Origin: a virus
Virus record (IMG/VR): IMGVR_UViG_3300048589_000243
Coordinates: 1-32,872 of that record
DNA length: 32,872 nt
Strand: one strand, 5' to 3'
Part shown: positions 1 to 6,991 of the stretch, piece by piece
Numbering within the stretch: position 1 is the stretch's first letter
Layout: every line of letters begins with the position of its first letter
The notes under the pieces: model-generated
The model's database searches: none
The model's input: the letters and a program-made list of their open reading frames with translations, nothing else
What the model was told of the DNA's origin: nothing
Translations under genes and position numbers: made by a program

Positions 1-80
1 GGATTCTCGCGTGGATACAAAAACCCGGCAGCGTGGGCAAGATTTGTATGGAATTCGAGACAACAAAGAAAAAGAACAGA

Positions 81-314
81 ATGAAACTAGAAGACTACCA
101 AACACCGGAAACGGACATAAGAATAAAGATGATGAAGGACGGCCATTCTCGGCATGTCCCAAAATGGGAAGATTTCGCCCGCAACCTAGAGCGACGACTG
201 TGCAAAGCAAACACGGTTCTTATGGGAATCGCTTACGGCATGGAACTTATGAAGCAGAATCCGAGAACCGTTAAGCTAATCAGAGAAGCCCTAACGGAAA
301 CACACAGGCCATGA
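81..314 (+). CDS. small phage protein with TPETD / FARxLER motif
   Basis: This 77 aa protein is of unknown function. It begins MKLEDYQTPETD and carries a later FARNLERRLCKAN segment. That layout (a TPETD-type start, a short variable part, then a charged helix) is one I know from many small early phage proteins. The frame is open upstream to a GTG at 33 and an ATG at 48. I chose the ATG at 81 because the family-like sequence starts there. The stop overlaps the next start as ATGA at 311-314, implying translational coupling. An 88 aa protein at 27562 has a similar Arg/Glu-rich helix. No catalytic motif is visible. Confidence 0.65.
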   Translation: MKLEDYQTPETDIRIKMMKDGHSRHVPKWEDFARNLERRLCKANTVLMGIAYGMELMKQNPRTVKLIREALTETHRP

Positions 315-673
315 ACAAACAAAAGCAACGAATTGCGATTGCGGAGTTTTGCGGGTGGGATTTTGACCCGCAGGAGGCTAGTCGATGGATGTCAAGGGGA
401 AGGTTGGTGAAGTCACCAAAAGGCGATCTTGTCTTTCGTTACTCAATCCCCGACTACCTCAACGACCTCAACGCGATGCACGAAGCGGAGAAGATGTTGA
501 CTGAAAGGCAAATTGTTGATTACGAAGTTATCATTCGTGAAGTTGTTGCAAACAAGATTTGGTTTTGGTATACTCCATTCGCTGGTGAGGTGTATCAGCT
601 TTGTCACACAACCGCCGCCCAACGCGCAGAGGCTTTTCTGAAAACCATTGGACGATGGGAGGGAGGCGAATGA
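311..673 (+). CDS. small phage protein, possible ABA-sandwich fold
   Basis: A 120 aa protein of unknown function. It contains a DYLNDLNAMHEAEKML helix and ends in TTAAQRAEAFLKTIGRW. Both segments resemble small phage proteins assigned to the ABA-sandwich group, which are common in environmental phages; this is recognition from memory, not a search. It overlaps the genes on both sides by four bases (ATGA), so it belongs to the same early operon. No enzymatic motif, membrane segment or signal peptide is visible. The stop region carries GGGAGGGAGG, which serves as the ribosome binding site of the next gene. Confidence 0.7.
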   Translation: MNKQKQRIAIAEFCGWDFDPQEASRWMSRGRLVKSPKGDLVFRYSIPDYLNDLNAMHEAEKMLTERQIVDYEVIIREVVANKIWFWYTPFAGEVYQLCHTTAAQRAEAFLKTIGRWEGGE

Positions 674-1056
674 ACGAAACCGCAATCCTCCAATCAATCC
701 GCCTTGGGCTATCGCAAGACCCGGCTGTTAGAATATTCCGCAACAACGTCGGCACCGGGTGGACGGGATCACGAATCACCAGACTAATCACAGGACAAAT
801 ACTGATTTATAACCCGCGACCTCTTCATGCGGGACTTTGCAACGGGTCAAGCGATTTGATAGGATGGAAGTCTGTCACGATCACGCCTGACATGATCGGA
901 AATCGCGTCGCCGTGTTCGTTGCAGTAGAGGCGAAGGGCGAGAAAGGCAAGGCCACGCCGGAGCAAATGAACTTTATTGGCCGAGTGATATTTGACGGCG
1001 GCCTAGCCGGTGTTGCGCGGTCAGTGAACGAAGCAAAGGAAATCATCACGCCATGA
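670..1056 (+). CDS. VRR-NUC domain nuclease
   Basis: A 128 aa protein matching the stand-alone VRR-NUC nucleases, a branch of the PD-(D/E)XK superfamily found in phages and in FAN1. Visible features are an N-terminal FRNNVG strand, GSSDLIG around D62, the catalytic pair in VAVEAKG (E87 and K89), KATPEQMNFI, and a final GGLAGVARSVNEA segment typical of the fold. The frame is open further upstream, but the ATG at 670 follows GGGAGGGAGG and overlaps the previous stop, so it is preferred. Phage VRR-NUC enzymes are thought to act on branched DNA such as Holliday junctions. Its place next to the methyltransferase and primase/helicase fits replication or recombination. Confidence 0.9.
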   Translation: MNETAILQSIRLGLSQDPAVRIFRNNVGTGWTGSRITRLITGQILIYNPRPLHAGLCNGSSDLIGWKSVTITPDMIGNRVAVFVAVEAKGEKGKATPEQMNFIGRVIFDGGLAGVARSVNEAKEIITP

Positions 1057-1250
1057 ACACACCAGAACAAAACGCGCTCGAAATACTGCGCCAAGAACAA
1101 CAAATCATCGAAGCCCGCCTGAATATGGCAATCGTGCATGAGGGGCAAATTCGCGCAATCCACGAAGACGCCAGCGATGTTTTATTGCAACTGAGAATGC
1201 TCAAGAAAGACATGGATGAACGCGTCAAATCACTAACCGAAAGATTATGA
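1053..1250 (+). CDS. short coiled-coil protein
   Basis: A 65 aa, strongly helical and charged protein. Heptad-like leucine and isoleucine spacing runs from about residue 8 (ALEILRQEQQIIEARL) to the end (LLQLRMLKKDMDERV). It overlaps both neighbours by ATGA, which supports real translation. No known family was recognised. It may be an oligomeric accessory factor of the early operon, but nothing in the sequence gives a specific role. Confidence 0.6.
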   Translation: MNTPEQNALEILRQEQQIIEARLNMAIVHEGQIRAIHEDASDVLLQLRMLKKDMDERVKSLTERL

Positions 1251-1612
1251 CAACTCGCCAATCATTTGAGCAATGGATAACCGCGCCGCCGTTTGAGCGG
1301 TCAATAAACCGACACGGACCGGACAAGGCATGGCCGGGCCATTATTGCGAATACGAAGTCCAACTGGCATGGGAAGCATACGAGCGCGGCGCCGCGAGCA
1401 ATTCGACTTGCATTCGCCTTTACATGTCAGACATCGACAAATCCGCTTTGGAAAAACACGATGGCAAGACCGGGATTGTGCTTTACGTCACCCCTGCCGA
1501 TGGGTTGCCACACGGCGCAACGCATGCGGTATATCAAGGAATGGCGATACTCGGGACGGATCACCGGGTGATTGGGCATGCGAGGATGTATGAGGCAAGG
1601 AGGGACGGATGA
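1247..1612 (+). CDS. hypothetical phage protein
   Basis: A 121 aa protein of unknown function. The N-terminal part (FEQWITAPPFERS, then WPGHYCEYEVQLAWEAYERG) is a pattern I recognise from many small phage proteins, in which a short FEQW helix is followed by YxVQLAWEAW. The C-terminal half is mostly beta-strand. It is in phase with the operon through four-base overlaps on both sides. Its last codons contain AAGGAGGGACGG, an unusually strong Shine-Dalgarno sequence for the methyltransferase gene that follows. Confidence 0.65.
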   Translation: MTTRQSFEQWITAPPFERSINRHGPDKAWPGHYCEYEVQLAWEAYERGAASNSTCIRLYMSDIDKSALEKHDGKTGIVLYVTPADGLPHGATHAVYQGMAILGTDHRVIGHARMYEARRDG

Positions 1613-2304
1613 AAACCTCATTACTCGACATCCGGCACATGGACTGCATGGACCTCATGCGGGAGTTTCCTGATAAGCATTTCATCCTTGCTATTTGCGA
1701 CCCACCCTATGGCATCAATGCCGCTGAAAAAGGAGTCGGCGAAAACACCCGCCTGAAAATCATCGACGGCAGGATGGACGCGAAGAAATGGGACAAGCAA
1801 GCACCGCCGCAGCAATACTTCAAGGAATTAAAAAGGGTATCAGTAAATCAGATTGTATGGGGCGGGAACTACTTCCCGGCTTTATGGGACAAGCCATGTC
1901 GCGGGCTTATAACATGGGACAAGGGAGCCGGAATGAAAGGTCGGGACTTTTGCGAAGCTGAATTTGCATGGACTTCGATCCAAACAGTTTCGAGGATTTT
2001 TGAGTACGATTTGCTCGCTGATGGCAATGAGCGAAAGAACAAGATTCACGTCTGCCAAAAACCCGTCGCCCTATACCGCTGGCTTCTCGCCAACTACGCC
2101 AAGCCGGGGCAAACGATCCTCGACACGCATTTGGGCAGCGGGTCAATCGCCATCGCCTGCCACTACGCCGGGAATCCGCTCACGGCTTGCGAGCTAGACG
2201 CGGATTATTACGCGGCAGCCTGTGAGCGCATCGAGCGCGAGACGCGGCAAGCGGATTTCCTGACGCCAACCTTGCCACGGCACGAACAAACCGAATTACT
2301 ATAA
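1609..2304 (+). CDS. DNA methyltransferase (N6-adenine or N4-cytosine)
   Basis: A 231 aa amino-methyltransferase. The catalytic motif IV DPPYG is at residues 31-35, and the AdoMet-binding motif I (LDTHLGSGS, about 171-179) follows near the C-terminus. This is the permuted order of the beta-type enzymes. The QIVWGGNYF segment and the QKPVALYRWLL segment are typical of phage members. DPPY enzymes modify adenine N6 or cytosine N4; sequence alone does not say which, nor which site. No restriction partner is next to it, so it is probably an orphan enzyme protecting phage DNA or marking it. The start follows AAGGAGG and overlaps the previous stop. Confidence 0.92.
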   Translation: MKTSLLDIRHMDCMDLMREFPDKHFILAICDPPYGINAAEKGVGENTRLKIIDGRMDAKKWDKQAPPQQYFKELKRVSVNQIVWGGNYFPALWDKPCRGLITWDKGAGMKGRDFCEAEFAWTSIQTVSRIFEYDLLADGNERKNKIHVCQKPVALYRWLLANYAKPGQTILDTHLGSGSIAIACHYAGNPLTACELDADYYAAACERIERETRQADFLTPTLPRHEQTELL

Positions 2305-2317
2305 CCAATACCCAACC

Positions 2318-2800
2318 ATGACATATTCAGAAAAACTGAGAGACCCAAGATGGCAGCGCAAGCGTCTTGAAATAATGAAAAGAGACGATTTTGCGTGCAT
2401 GAACTGCAAATCGAAAGATAAGACATTAGTTGTTCATCACAGGGTTTACATAAACGGAAGAGAACCGTGGGAATATGAAAATCACTCGCTGGAAACTCTT
2501 TGTGAAGAATGCCACAATAGAATCCACTCTCAACATGAAATAAACAAATGGGCATATGCTCTAACAGGATTGCTTTGTAAAGGAACTACTGGAAGAAAGA
2601 TAGCGATCACAATGTCTTGTTGTTGCTCTGGATTTCACCACATGCTGCAATTGAGTGATTCATCGCTGGCTCCAAATGACTTCCATGAACCAAATGAAGA
2701 ACGCAATAGGATTTATTTGAAGCACTTAGTTTGGTATAAGAAAGCGGCTGAGTTTTTAGATATTTTAATCAAAGACGTTGAGAGGAGATTGCAACCATGA
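2318..2800 (+). CDS. HNH endonuclease, AT-rich insertion
   Basis: A 160 aa HNH nuclease. The N-terminus (YSEKLRDPRWQRKRLEIMKRD) leads into a zinc-binding HNH core with C27/C30, the HH pair 40-41, C62/C65-H66 and H70. The PWEYENHSLETLCEECH segment is characteristic of small phage HNH enzymes. The C-terminal 85 residues are not recognised. Base composition is visibly more AT-rich than both neighbours, and the gene has no Shine-Dalgarno sequence, only an AACC-rich leader. Its stop overlaps the next start by ATGA. These points suggest a mobile, homing-type or recently acquired gene. A packaging role, as for some HNH proteins beside terminase, is less likely here. Confidence 0.88.
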   Translation: MTYSEKLRDPRWQRKRLEIMKRDDFACMNCKSKDKTLVVHHRVYINGREPWEYENHSLETLCEECHNRIHSQHEINKWAYALTGLLCKGTTGRKIAITMSCCCSGFHHMLQLSDSSLAPNDFHEPNEERNRIYLKHLVWYKKAAEFLDILIKDVERRLQP

Positions 2801-5436
2801 TCGACTTCCAAGCCATCGCCGCCGCCGCGCTGCAATCCCTGCCATCACTCCTTGCCGAATGGTTTCCTAACGGACACCGTGAAGGCAATGAATTGAAGGT
2901 CGGATCACCGGCGGGCGAACCGGGGCGCTCATTGTCTATCAATCTGCGATCAGGGGTTTGGAAAGATTTCTCAAGCGGGGACGGCGGCAGCGACCCGATC
3001 AGCCTGCTCGCCGCTATCCGGTCATGCTCGATGACCGACGCCGCACGGGAGATTGACGCCCGCCTTCAAACCAACCTTGCGCCGCCGGAGTGGCAACCAG
3101 CGGCAACGAAGCAAGACTGGCTGCCGATTGTCCCGGTGCCGGATGGGGTGCCGTCGCCGGTGTTTCGGCACAAGCGGCACGGGATGCCGTCGGCAAGCTG
3201 GACCTACCGGACGGCTGATTGCGGCACGATTGGATTCATTCACCGCTTCGACCTTGCGGACGGCCACAAGGAAATTCTGCCACAAACCTACTGCCAAGCC
3301 GGGGACCGCCGCGAATGGCGGTTTCAATCGTTTCCGAAACCCCGACCGCTTTACGGGCTTGATTTGCTCGCCGCCAATACCGACGCCGGGGTGATCGTGG
3401 TCGAAGGCGAGAAAGCCGCCGATGCCGCTCGGACTATCTGCCCCGGCGTGGTGGTGACTTGGCCGGGTGGATCAAAAGCCGTTCGCTACGTCGATTGGAC
3501 TCCGCTCGCCGGGCGGAAAGTGCTTATTTGGCCAGATGCCGACGCGCCCGGTCATGACGCGGCGCGGGCTATCTGCGGGGCGCTCGCGGGCATCGCCGAT
3601 AAGGTCCGAATAATCCACCCCCCCGCCGGAGTCGCCGAGGGATGGGACTTGGCCGACGCTGTAGCGGAGGGGTGGGACCGGGAGAAGTTGCTGGCATGGC
3701 TCAAACCACCCGCCACGCCGACACAGGACGCGCCGGAGCCGCCGCCGGGATATGATTGTCCCGAGGATACCGCCATCCCCGTGGAGGCAGCCACAGCGCA
3801 ACCACAGCGCAAATGGAAAGACGACCGAATCGGGGACTTGCCGTTCCGACTTTTGGGCGTCGATGGCGACTCGTTTTTTTACATGCCGGACAGCGGGCAG
3901 CAGATCGTCGGGCTGTCCGCATCGGCGCACTCAAAAAACAACCTCATGCGCCTTGCGCCGCTGCAAATCTGGGAAGCTGAATACCCGACGAAGCAAGGCG
4001 CGGACTGGGACGCGGCAACCAACGCGCTGATCCAGCGCAGCCAAGGATTGCCGAAATTCGACCCTCGACGAATCCGTGGGCGCGGATGTTGGATTGACGG
4101 GGCCGACGTGGTTTTTCACGCCGGGGACAAGCTTGTGGTCAACGGGCGCGAGGTTGACATTCCTGTCTTCCAGTCAGCGGTTCGCGCGATCTACGAAGGC
4201 GCGCTTGAAATCCCCGTGGACAGCGCCGAGGTTGCCACGAACGCGCAAGCCGCCAGGCTGATTGAATTGTGCGAACTCCTAAGCTGGGAGCAGCCGCTTT
4301 ACGGCAAACTGCTCGCCGGGTGGATCGCACTCGCGCCAATCTGCGGGGCGCTCGGGTGGAGGCCTCATCTTTGGGTTACTGGACCGAGCGGCAGCGGCAA
4401 ATCATGGACCGTGGCAAACATCATTCATCCGATGGTCGGAAGGACGGCGCTACACGTGCAAGGCAATACCTCAGAGGCCGGGATCCGCGGGCATTTAGGC
4501 AGTGACGCGCTGCCGGTCGTTTTCGACGAGGCTGAGAGCGAAGACCGGGCATCGCAAATCCGGTTTAATGGCGTGCTAGAGCTTGCCAGGCAGGCCAGCA
4601 CCGAAACCGGCGCTGGGATCGTCAAGGGGACGGCGAGCGGAGGTAGCATCACCTACATGATCCGCAGCATGTTCCTTTTCGCGTCAATCGGAGTCGCGGC
4701 GGTAAAAAAAGCCGACACCAGCCGCGTGACGGTCCTGCCATTGCGTAAAAATACCGGTCCCTACGCTCAGGAAGACTTCGACCGAATAAAGTCGCTATGG
4801 CGTGACACGGTGGGCTTAGAGGGCTACTGTGAGCGCATCCGCAGCCGGTCTTTGCGCAACGCCAAGGTCATCAACACCAACACCGAAACCTTCTCGTCGG
4901 TGGCCGTGGAGTTTACGGGCGACAAGCGGAGCGCGGACCAGATCGGAACTCTACTTGCCGGTGCCTACTCACTGACCAGCGGCAAGGAGATATCCAAGCA
5001 AGCCGCGCGCTCATGGATGGCACAGCAGGAATGGTCTGGCTTCCGCTCGGAGGACGTCGACAACGACGAAAACCAATGCCTTGCGCACCTGTTCGCCGCG
5101 CCAATCCGGTTTGAAATCCAAGGACACGGCGCAACTATGTCGGTGTCCGAGATCATCGCAGAGATCCATGAGATGCCGGAATACACGCCGGTTGAGGCTG
5201 AGAATTTCCGCCGTGACGAGTTCCGAAAGACGCTGCTCCGGCACGGGATGAAGCTGGAAGGTCGGGCGCTGTTCGTCGCCAACCGGCACCAATTGCTTGA
5301 GAAAATCTTCGCCGATACCGCCTGGGCAGGGGCGAAGTGGAAGCTCCAATTGGAGCGGGTCAAGGGGGCAAAACGGGTCGAAACGATGGCTTTTGGATCG
5401 CATGTGAGGCAGCGGGCGGTGGAGATTCCGGTGTGA
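2797..5436 (+). CDS. TOPRIM-DUF927 primase/helicase
   Basis: An 879 aa replication protein. Residues 1-110 hold a conserved region with FSSGDGGSDPISLL, typical of the N-terminus of phage primase-helicases. A TOPRIM domain follows, with the glutamate in VIVVEGEKAAD (E203) and the D247-x-D249 pair in LIWPDADAPGHDAA. The second half is a DUF927-type P-loop ATPase with Walker A GPSGSGKS (529-536) and Walker B VVFDEAE (574-580). The expected role is unwinding and priming at the phage origin. A proline-rich linker (about 305-325) separates the two halves. The gene starts on the HNH stop with GAGAGGAG upstream, and a strong terminator follows, so it closes the early operon. No DNA polymerase is visible, so host polymerase is probably used. 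Confidence 0.88.
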   Translation: MIDFQAIAAAALQSLPSLLAEWFPNGHREGNELKVGSPAGEPGRSLSINLRSGVWKDFSSGDGGSDPISLLAAIRSCSMTDAAREIDARLQTNLAPPEWQPAATKQDWLPIVPVPDGVPSPVFRHKRHGMPSASWTYRTADCGTIGFIHRFDLADGHKEILPQTYCQAGDRREWRFQSFPKPRPLYGLDLLAANTDAGVIVVEGEKAADAARTICPGVVVTWPGGSKAVRYVDWTPLAGRKVLIWPDADAPGHDAARAICGALAGIADKVRIIHPPAGVAEGWDLADAVAEGWDREKLLAWLKPPATPTQDAPEPPPGYDCPEDTAIPVEAATAQPQRKWKDDRIGDLPFRLLGVDGDSFFYMPDSGQQIVGLSASAHSKNNLMRLAPLQIWEAEYPTKQGADWDAATNALIQRSQGLPKFDPRRIRGRGCWIDGADVVFHAGDKLVVNGREVDIPVFQSAVRAIYEGALEIPVDSAEVATNAQAARLIELCELLSWEQPLYGKLLAGWIALAPICGALGWRPHLWVTGPSGSGKSWTVANIIHPMVGRTALHVQGNTSEAGIRGHLGSDALPVVFDEAESEDRASQIRFNGVLELARQASTETGAGIVKGTASGGSITYMIRSMFLFASIGVAAVKKADTSRVTVLPLRKNTGPYAQEDFDRIKSLWRDTVGLEGYCERIRSRSLRNAKVINTNTETFSSVAVEFTGDKRSADQIGTLLAGAYSLTSGKEISKQAARSWMAQQEWSGFRSEDVDNDENQCLAHLFAAPIRFEIQGHGATMSVSEIIAEIHEMPEYTPVEAENFRRDEFRKTLLRHGMKLEGRALFVANRHQLLEKIFADTAWAGAKWKLQLERVKGAKRVETMAFGSHVRQRAVEIPV

Positions 5437-5491
5437 AATTCGGAAAATCGGCAGCAAAACAAAGTTTAAAACGACCGTTTGAACCAAAACC

Positions 5492-5525
5492 GCCCCGGAG
5501 TGCAACGCGCATTTCGGGGCTTTTT
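5492..5525 (+). terminator. rho-independent terminator after the primase/helicase
   Basis: A 12-bp stem (5492-5503 with 5509-5520) contains two G-U pairs, closes a five-base AACGC loop, and is followed by five Ts. It begins 56 bases after the DUF927 gene. It should end transcription of the early operon before the non-coding region. Confidence 0.9.
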
Positions 5526-5790
5526 GTTACCACCGTAACCGGTTTTGTTATCCGTAAATCGTTGCAATCACAGTGTTTTTGCGCCTGAATCGGTCGGTAA
5601 CGGCACCTTCCGCTGTAGAGGCGCTTGGGGGCGCGGGTGTGGGCGCGGGTGTGGGCGCGCGCGCCTGCGCCATATTATTATTATGTACATTTTTCTGTTA
5701 CTCTCTCTCTCAGTGGCGGAAATGATTGATTTGCAATGGGTTAGGAGGTAACAACCGACCGTTACCTGCCCGTTACCGCCGTTACCACGA
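5526..5790. promoter_or_regulatory. candidate origin or control region with GTTAC motifs
   Basis: This is non-coding DNA between the early operon and the packaging genes. GTTAC or its complement occurs at 5526, 5535, 5597, 5697, 5748, 5761, 5772 and 5781; the last three are full GTTACC copies at about one-turn spacing. A 12-bp unit GGGCGCGGGTGT is repeated at 5629 and 5641 and leads into a perfect 12-bp palindrome (5654-5665). An AT-rich tract (about 5671-5696) and a CT run follow. Iteron-like motifs plus an AT-rich tract beside a primase gene suggest an origin. An operator array is the alternative. Confidence 0.4.
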
Positions 5791-5842
5791 AAAACCGCTT
5801 GCCATCTGGGCGATTCTGGCCAAGTTTTGAGCATCACAAGCC

Positions 5843-6055
5843 ATGAATCCGAAACTACTCCAAGCCGTATGCCTCGCCGCAATGTTCGGTGGGCCGCCAC
5901 TAGTCCGCCGCGATACTCCGGTCGCCGACGAAAACGAAGACTTCCAGGGACATCCCGGCGGTGAAGATCCTGGGCAGAACGATTTAGTCCTCGGACCGCT
6001 CGACTCAAAAAGCCAATGGAAAACACCGGATACTGCCCCAACTGCCCGAACCTGA
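5843..6055 (+). CDS. hypothetical small protein
   Basis: A 70 aa ORF with a hydrophobic N-terminal stretch (LLQAVCLAAMFGG) followed by a polar, acidic and glycine-rich tail. No family was recognised. It has no clear Shine-Dalgarno sequence and overlaps the next ORF by 40 bases, so translation is uncertain. A longer ORF on the opposite strand (5782-6288) has a composition-driven look and was judged a shadow. Confidence 0.4.
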   Translation: MNPKLLQAVCLAAMFGGPPLVRRDTPVADENEDFQGHPGGEDPGQNDLVLGPLDSKSQWKTPDTAPTART

Positions 6056-6324
6056 TTGCATGCTATCAAACCGGGAGATGCTGGCCACCAGTCGCCAAAG
6101 AAACGCCTTCGAGCGGTTCCGAGCGACGGCTTGTTCGCGTTCCATGGAGCGCCGACGAGGACGAAAAAATCAAGCTGGATTACGCCTACGCCAACGGGGA
6201 ATTCAACAGCCACCGCTCGCAGGCCGAAGACCTCAACCGAAAGTTCCACGGTGGAAAGCCCGTGCGATCCGCCTCCGCCGTGAGACACCGGGAAGGGAAG
6301 CTCTTATCCGGTAGCGCGAACTGA
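6016..6324 (+). CDS. Myb/SANT-like DNA-binding protein
   Basis: A 102 aa protein. The N-terminus has a CPNC...C...C cluster (residues about 7-22) that may bind a metal. The middle has WSADEDEKIKLDYAY followed by AEDLNRKF and RSASAVRHREGKL, the tryptophan, acidic helix and Arg-rich recognition helix layout of Myb/SANT-type domains in phage and bacterial regulators. It lies between the early operon and the terminase genes, where a late-gene regulator or DNA-site binding factor would fit. Target and function are inferred, not seen. Confidence 0.6.
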   Translation: MENTGYCPNCPNLIACYQTGRCWPPVAKETPSSGSERRLVRVPWSADEDEKIKLDYAYANGEFNSHRSQAEDLNRKFHGGKPVRSASAVRHREGKLLSGSAN

Positions 6325-6544
6325 TAGCGCTTGCGCACTTCTCAAACCTTCGCCCCATGCGGGCGGCTGACAACATGTCGAAGCACGCGAAGATCGTGAC
6401 GTGCCAGCCAGAACTAACCCTGTCGATACGGTGAATATGCACAAAAATGTTAGGTTCTTCTGGGAAAAATCGCCCGAGCGGTCATCCGTCCCCCAGCAAA
6501 ACCCTAGTCACAGAAATTTTTGACAGCCCCTTGAATTTATCGCC
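6325..6544. other. intergenic region upstream of terminase; possible cos region
   Basis: These 220 bases contain no convincing gene. They hold a GCGCTTGCGC repeat near 6327-6336 and a short inverted repeat CGCCC / GGGCG (6351-6355 with 6361-6365) followed by GGGCGGCTGAC. The position directly before the small terminase gene is where cos lies in lambda-like phages. The resemblance of GGGCGGC to the lambda cosN overhang is short and may be chance. TTGACA at 6520 has no matching -10 box. Confidence 0.3.
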
Positions 6545-6991
6545 ATGAGCGCCAAACCAAAACCACACGAAGCCACCTCGAAAGAGCTGTGCGATCTGCT
6601 GAATCTGACCGAGGCTCGGGTGACTCAGTTGATCCAACAAGGAATCTTGCATCGCCTTGGCCGCAACCGCTACGACCTTTGGGGATGCGCTCGGGCGTAT
6701 ATCGAGTACCTCCAAACGAAGAAAACCAACCAGCACGGCCCAACCGGCAATGCTGACCTTGACGCTGAGCGGCTGCGCAAGACGACCGAGGAAGCCGACA
6801 AGTTGGCGCTGGCCAACGCCCGTAGCCGCGGCGAACTGGTGGAAATCCACAAGGTAACAAAACTCGGGCAGAAAGTTCTAATCGCCGTCCGCAATCGTAT
6901 CCTGTCGATGCCGATGACCGACGAGGAAAAGGATTCTTGTCTGCGTGAATTGCTTGCGCTGAAGGAAATGGATTGGACCCGCGAACCATGA
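6545..6991 (+). CDS. terminase small subunit (Nu1-like)
   Basis: A 148 aa packaging protein. The N-terminal 60 residues form a winged-helix DNA-binding domain (SKELCDLLNLTEARVTQLIQQG, then LGRNRYDLWGCARAYIEYL) as in lambda Nu1 and related small terminases. A long helix with DLDAERLRKTTEEADKLAL follows, typical of the oligomerisation region. It binds the packaging site and recruits the large subunit. The stop overlaps the large-subunit start (ATGA at 6988-6991). There is no clear Shine-Dalgarno sequence; the start lies 20 bases after a TTGACA-containing leader. Confidence 0.88.
   Translation: MSAKPKPHEATSKELCDLLNLTEARVTQLIQQGILHRLGRNRYDLWGCARAYIEYLQTKKTNQHGPTGNADLDAERLRKTTEEADKLALANARSRGELVEIHKVTKLGQKVLIAVRNRILSMPMTDEEKDSCLRELLALKEMDWTREP

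Noticed and set aside
5782-6288. A 168 aa minus-strand ORF
   Set aside because: The Ser/Gly/Trp-rich sequence has no domain, and the Myb-like plus-strand gene at 6016 is better supported.
6520-6545. Promoter at TTGACA before the small terminase gene
   Set aside because: No -10 box occurs at 15 to 19 bases, and similar TTTGACA segments precede other late genes where they partly are stop codons.
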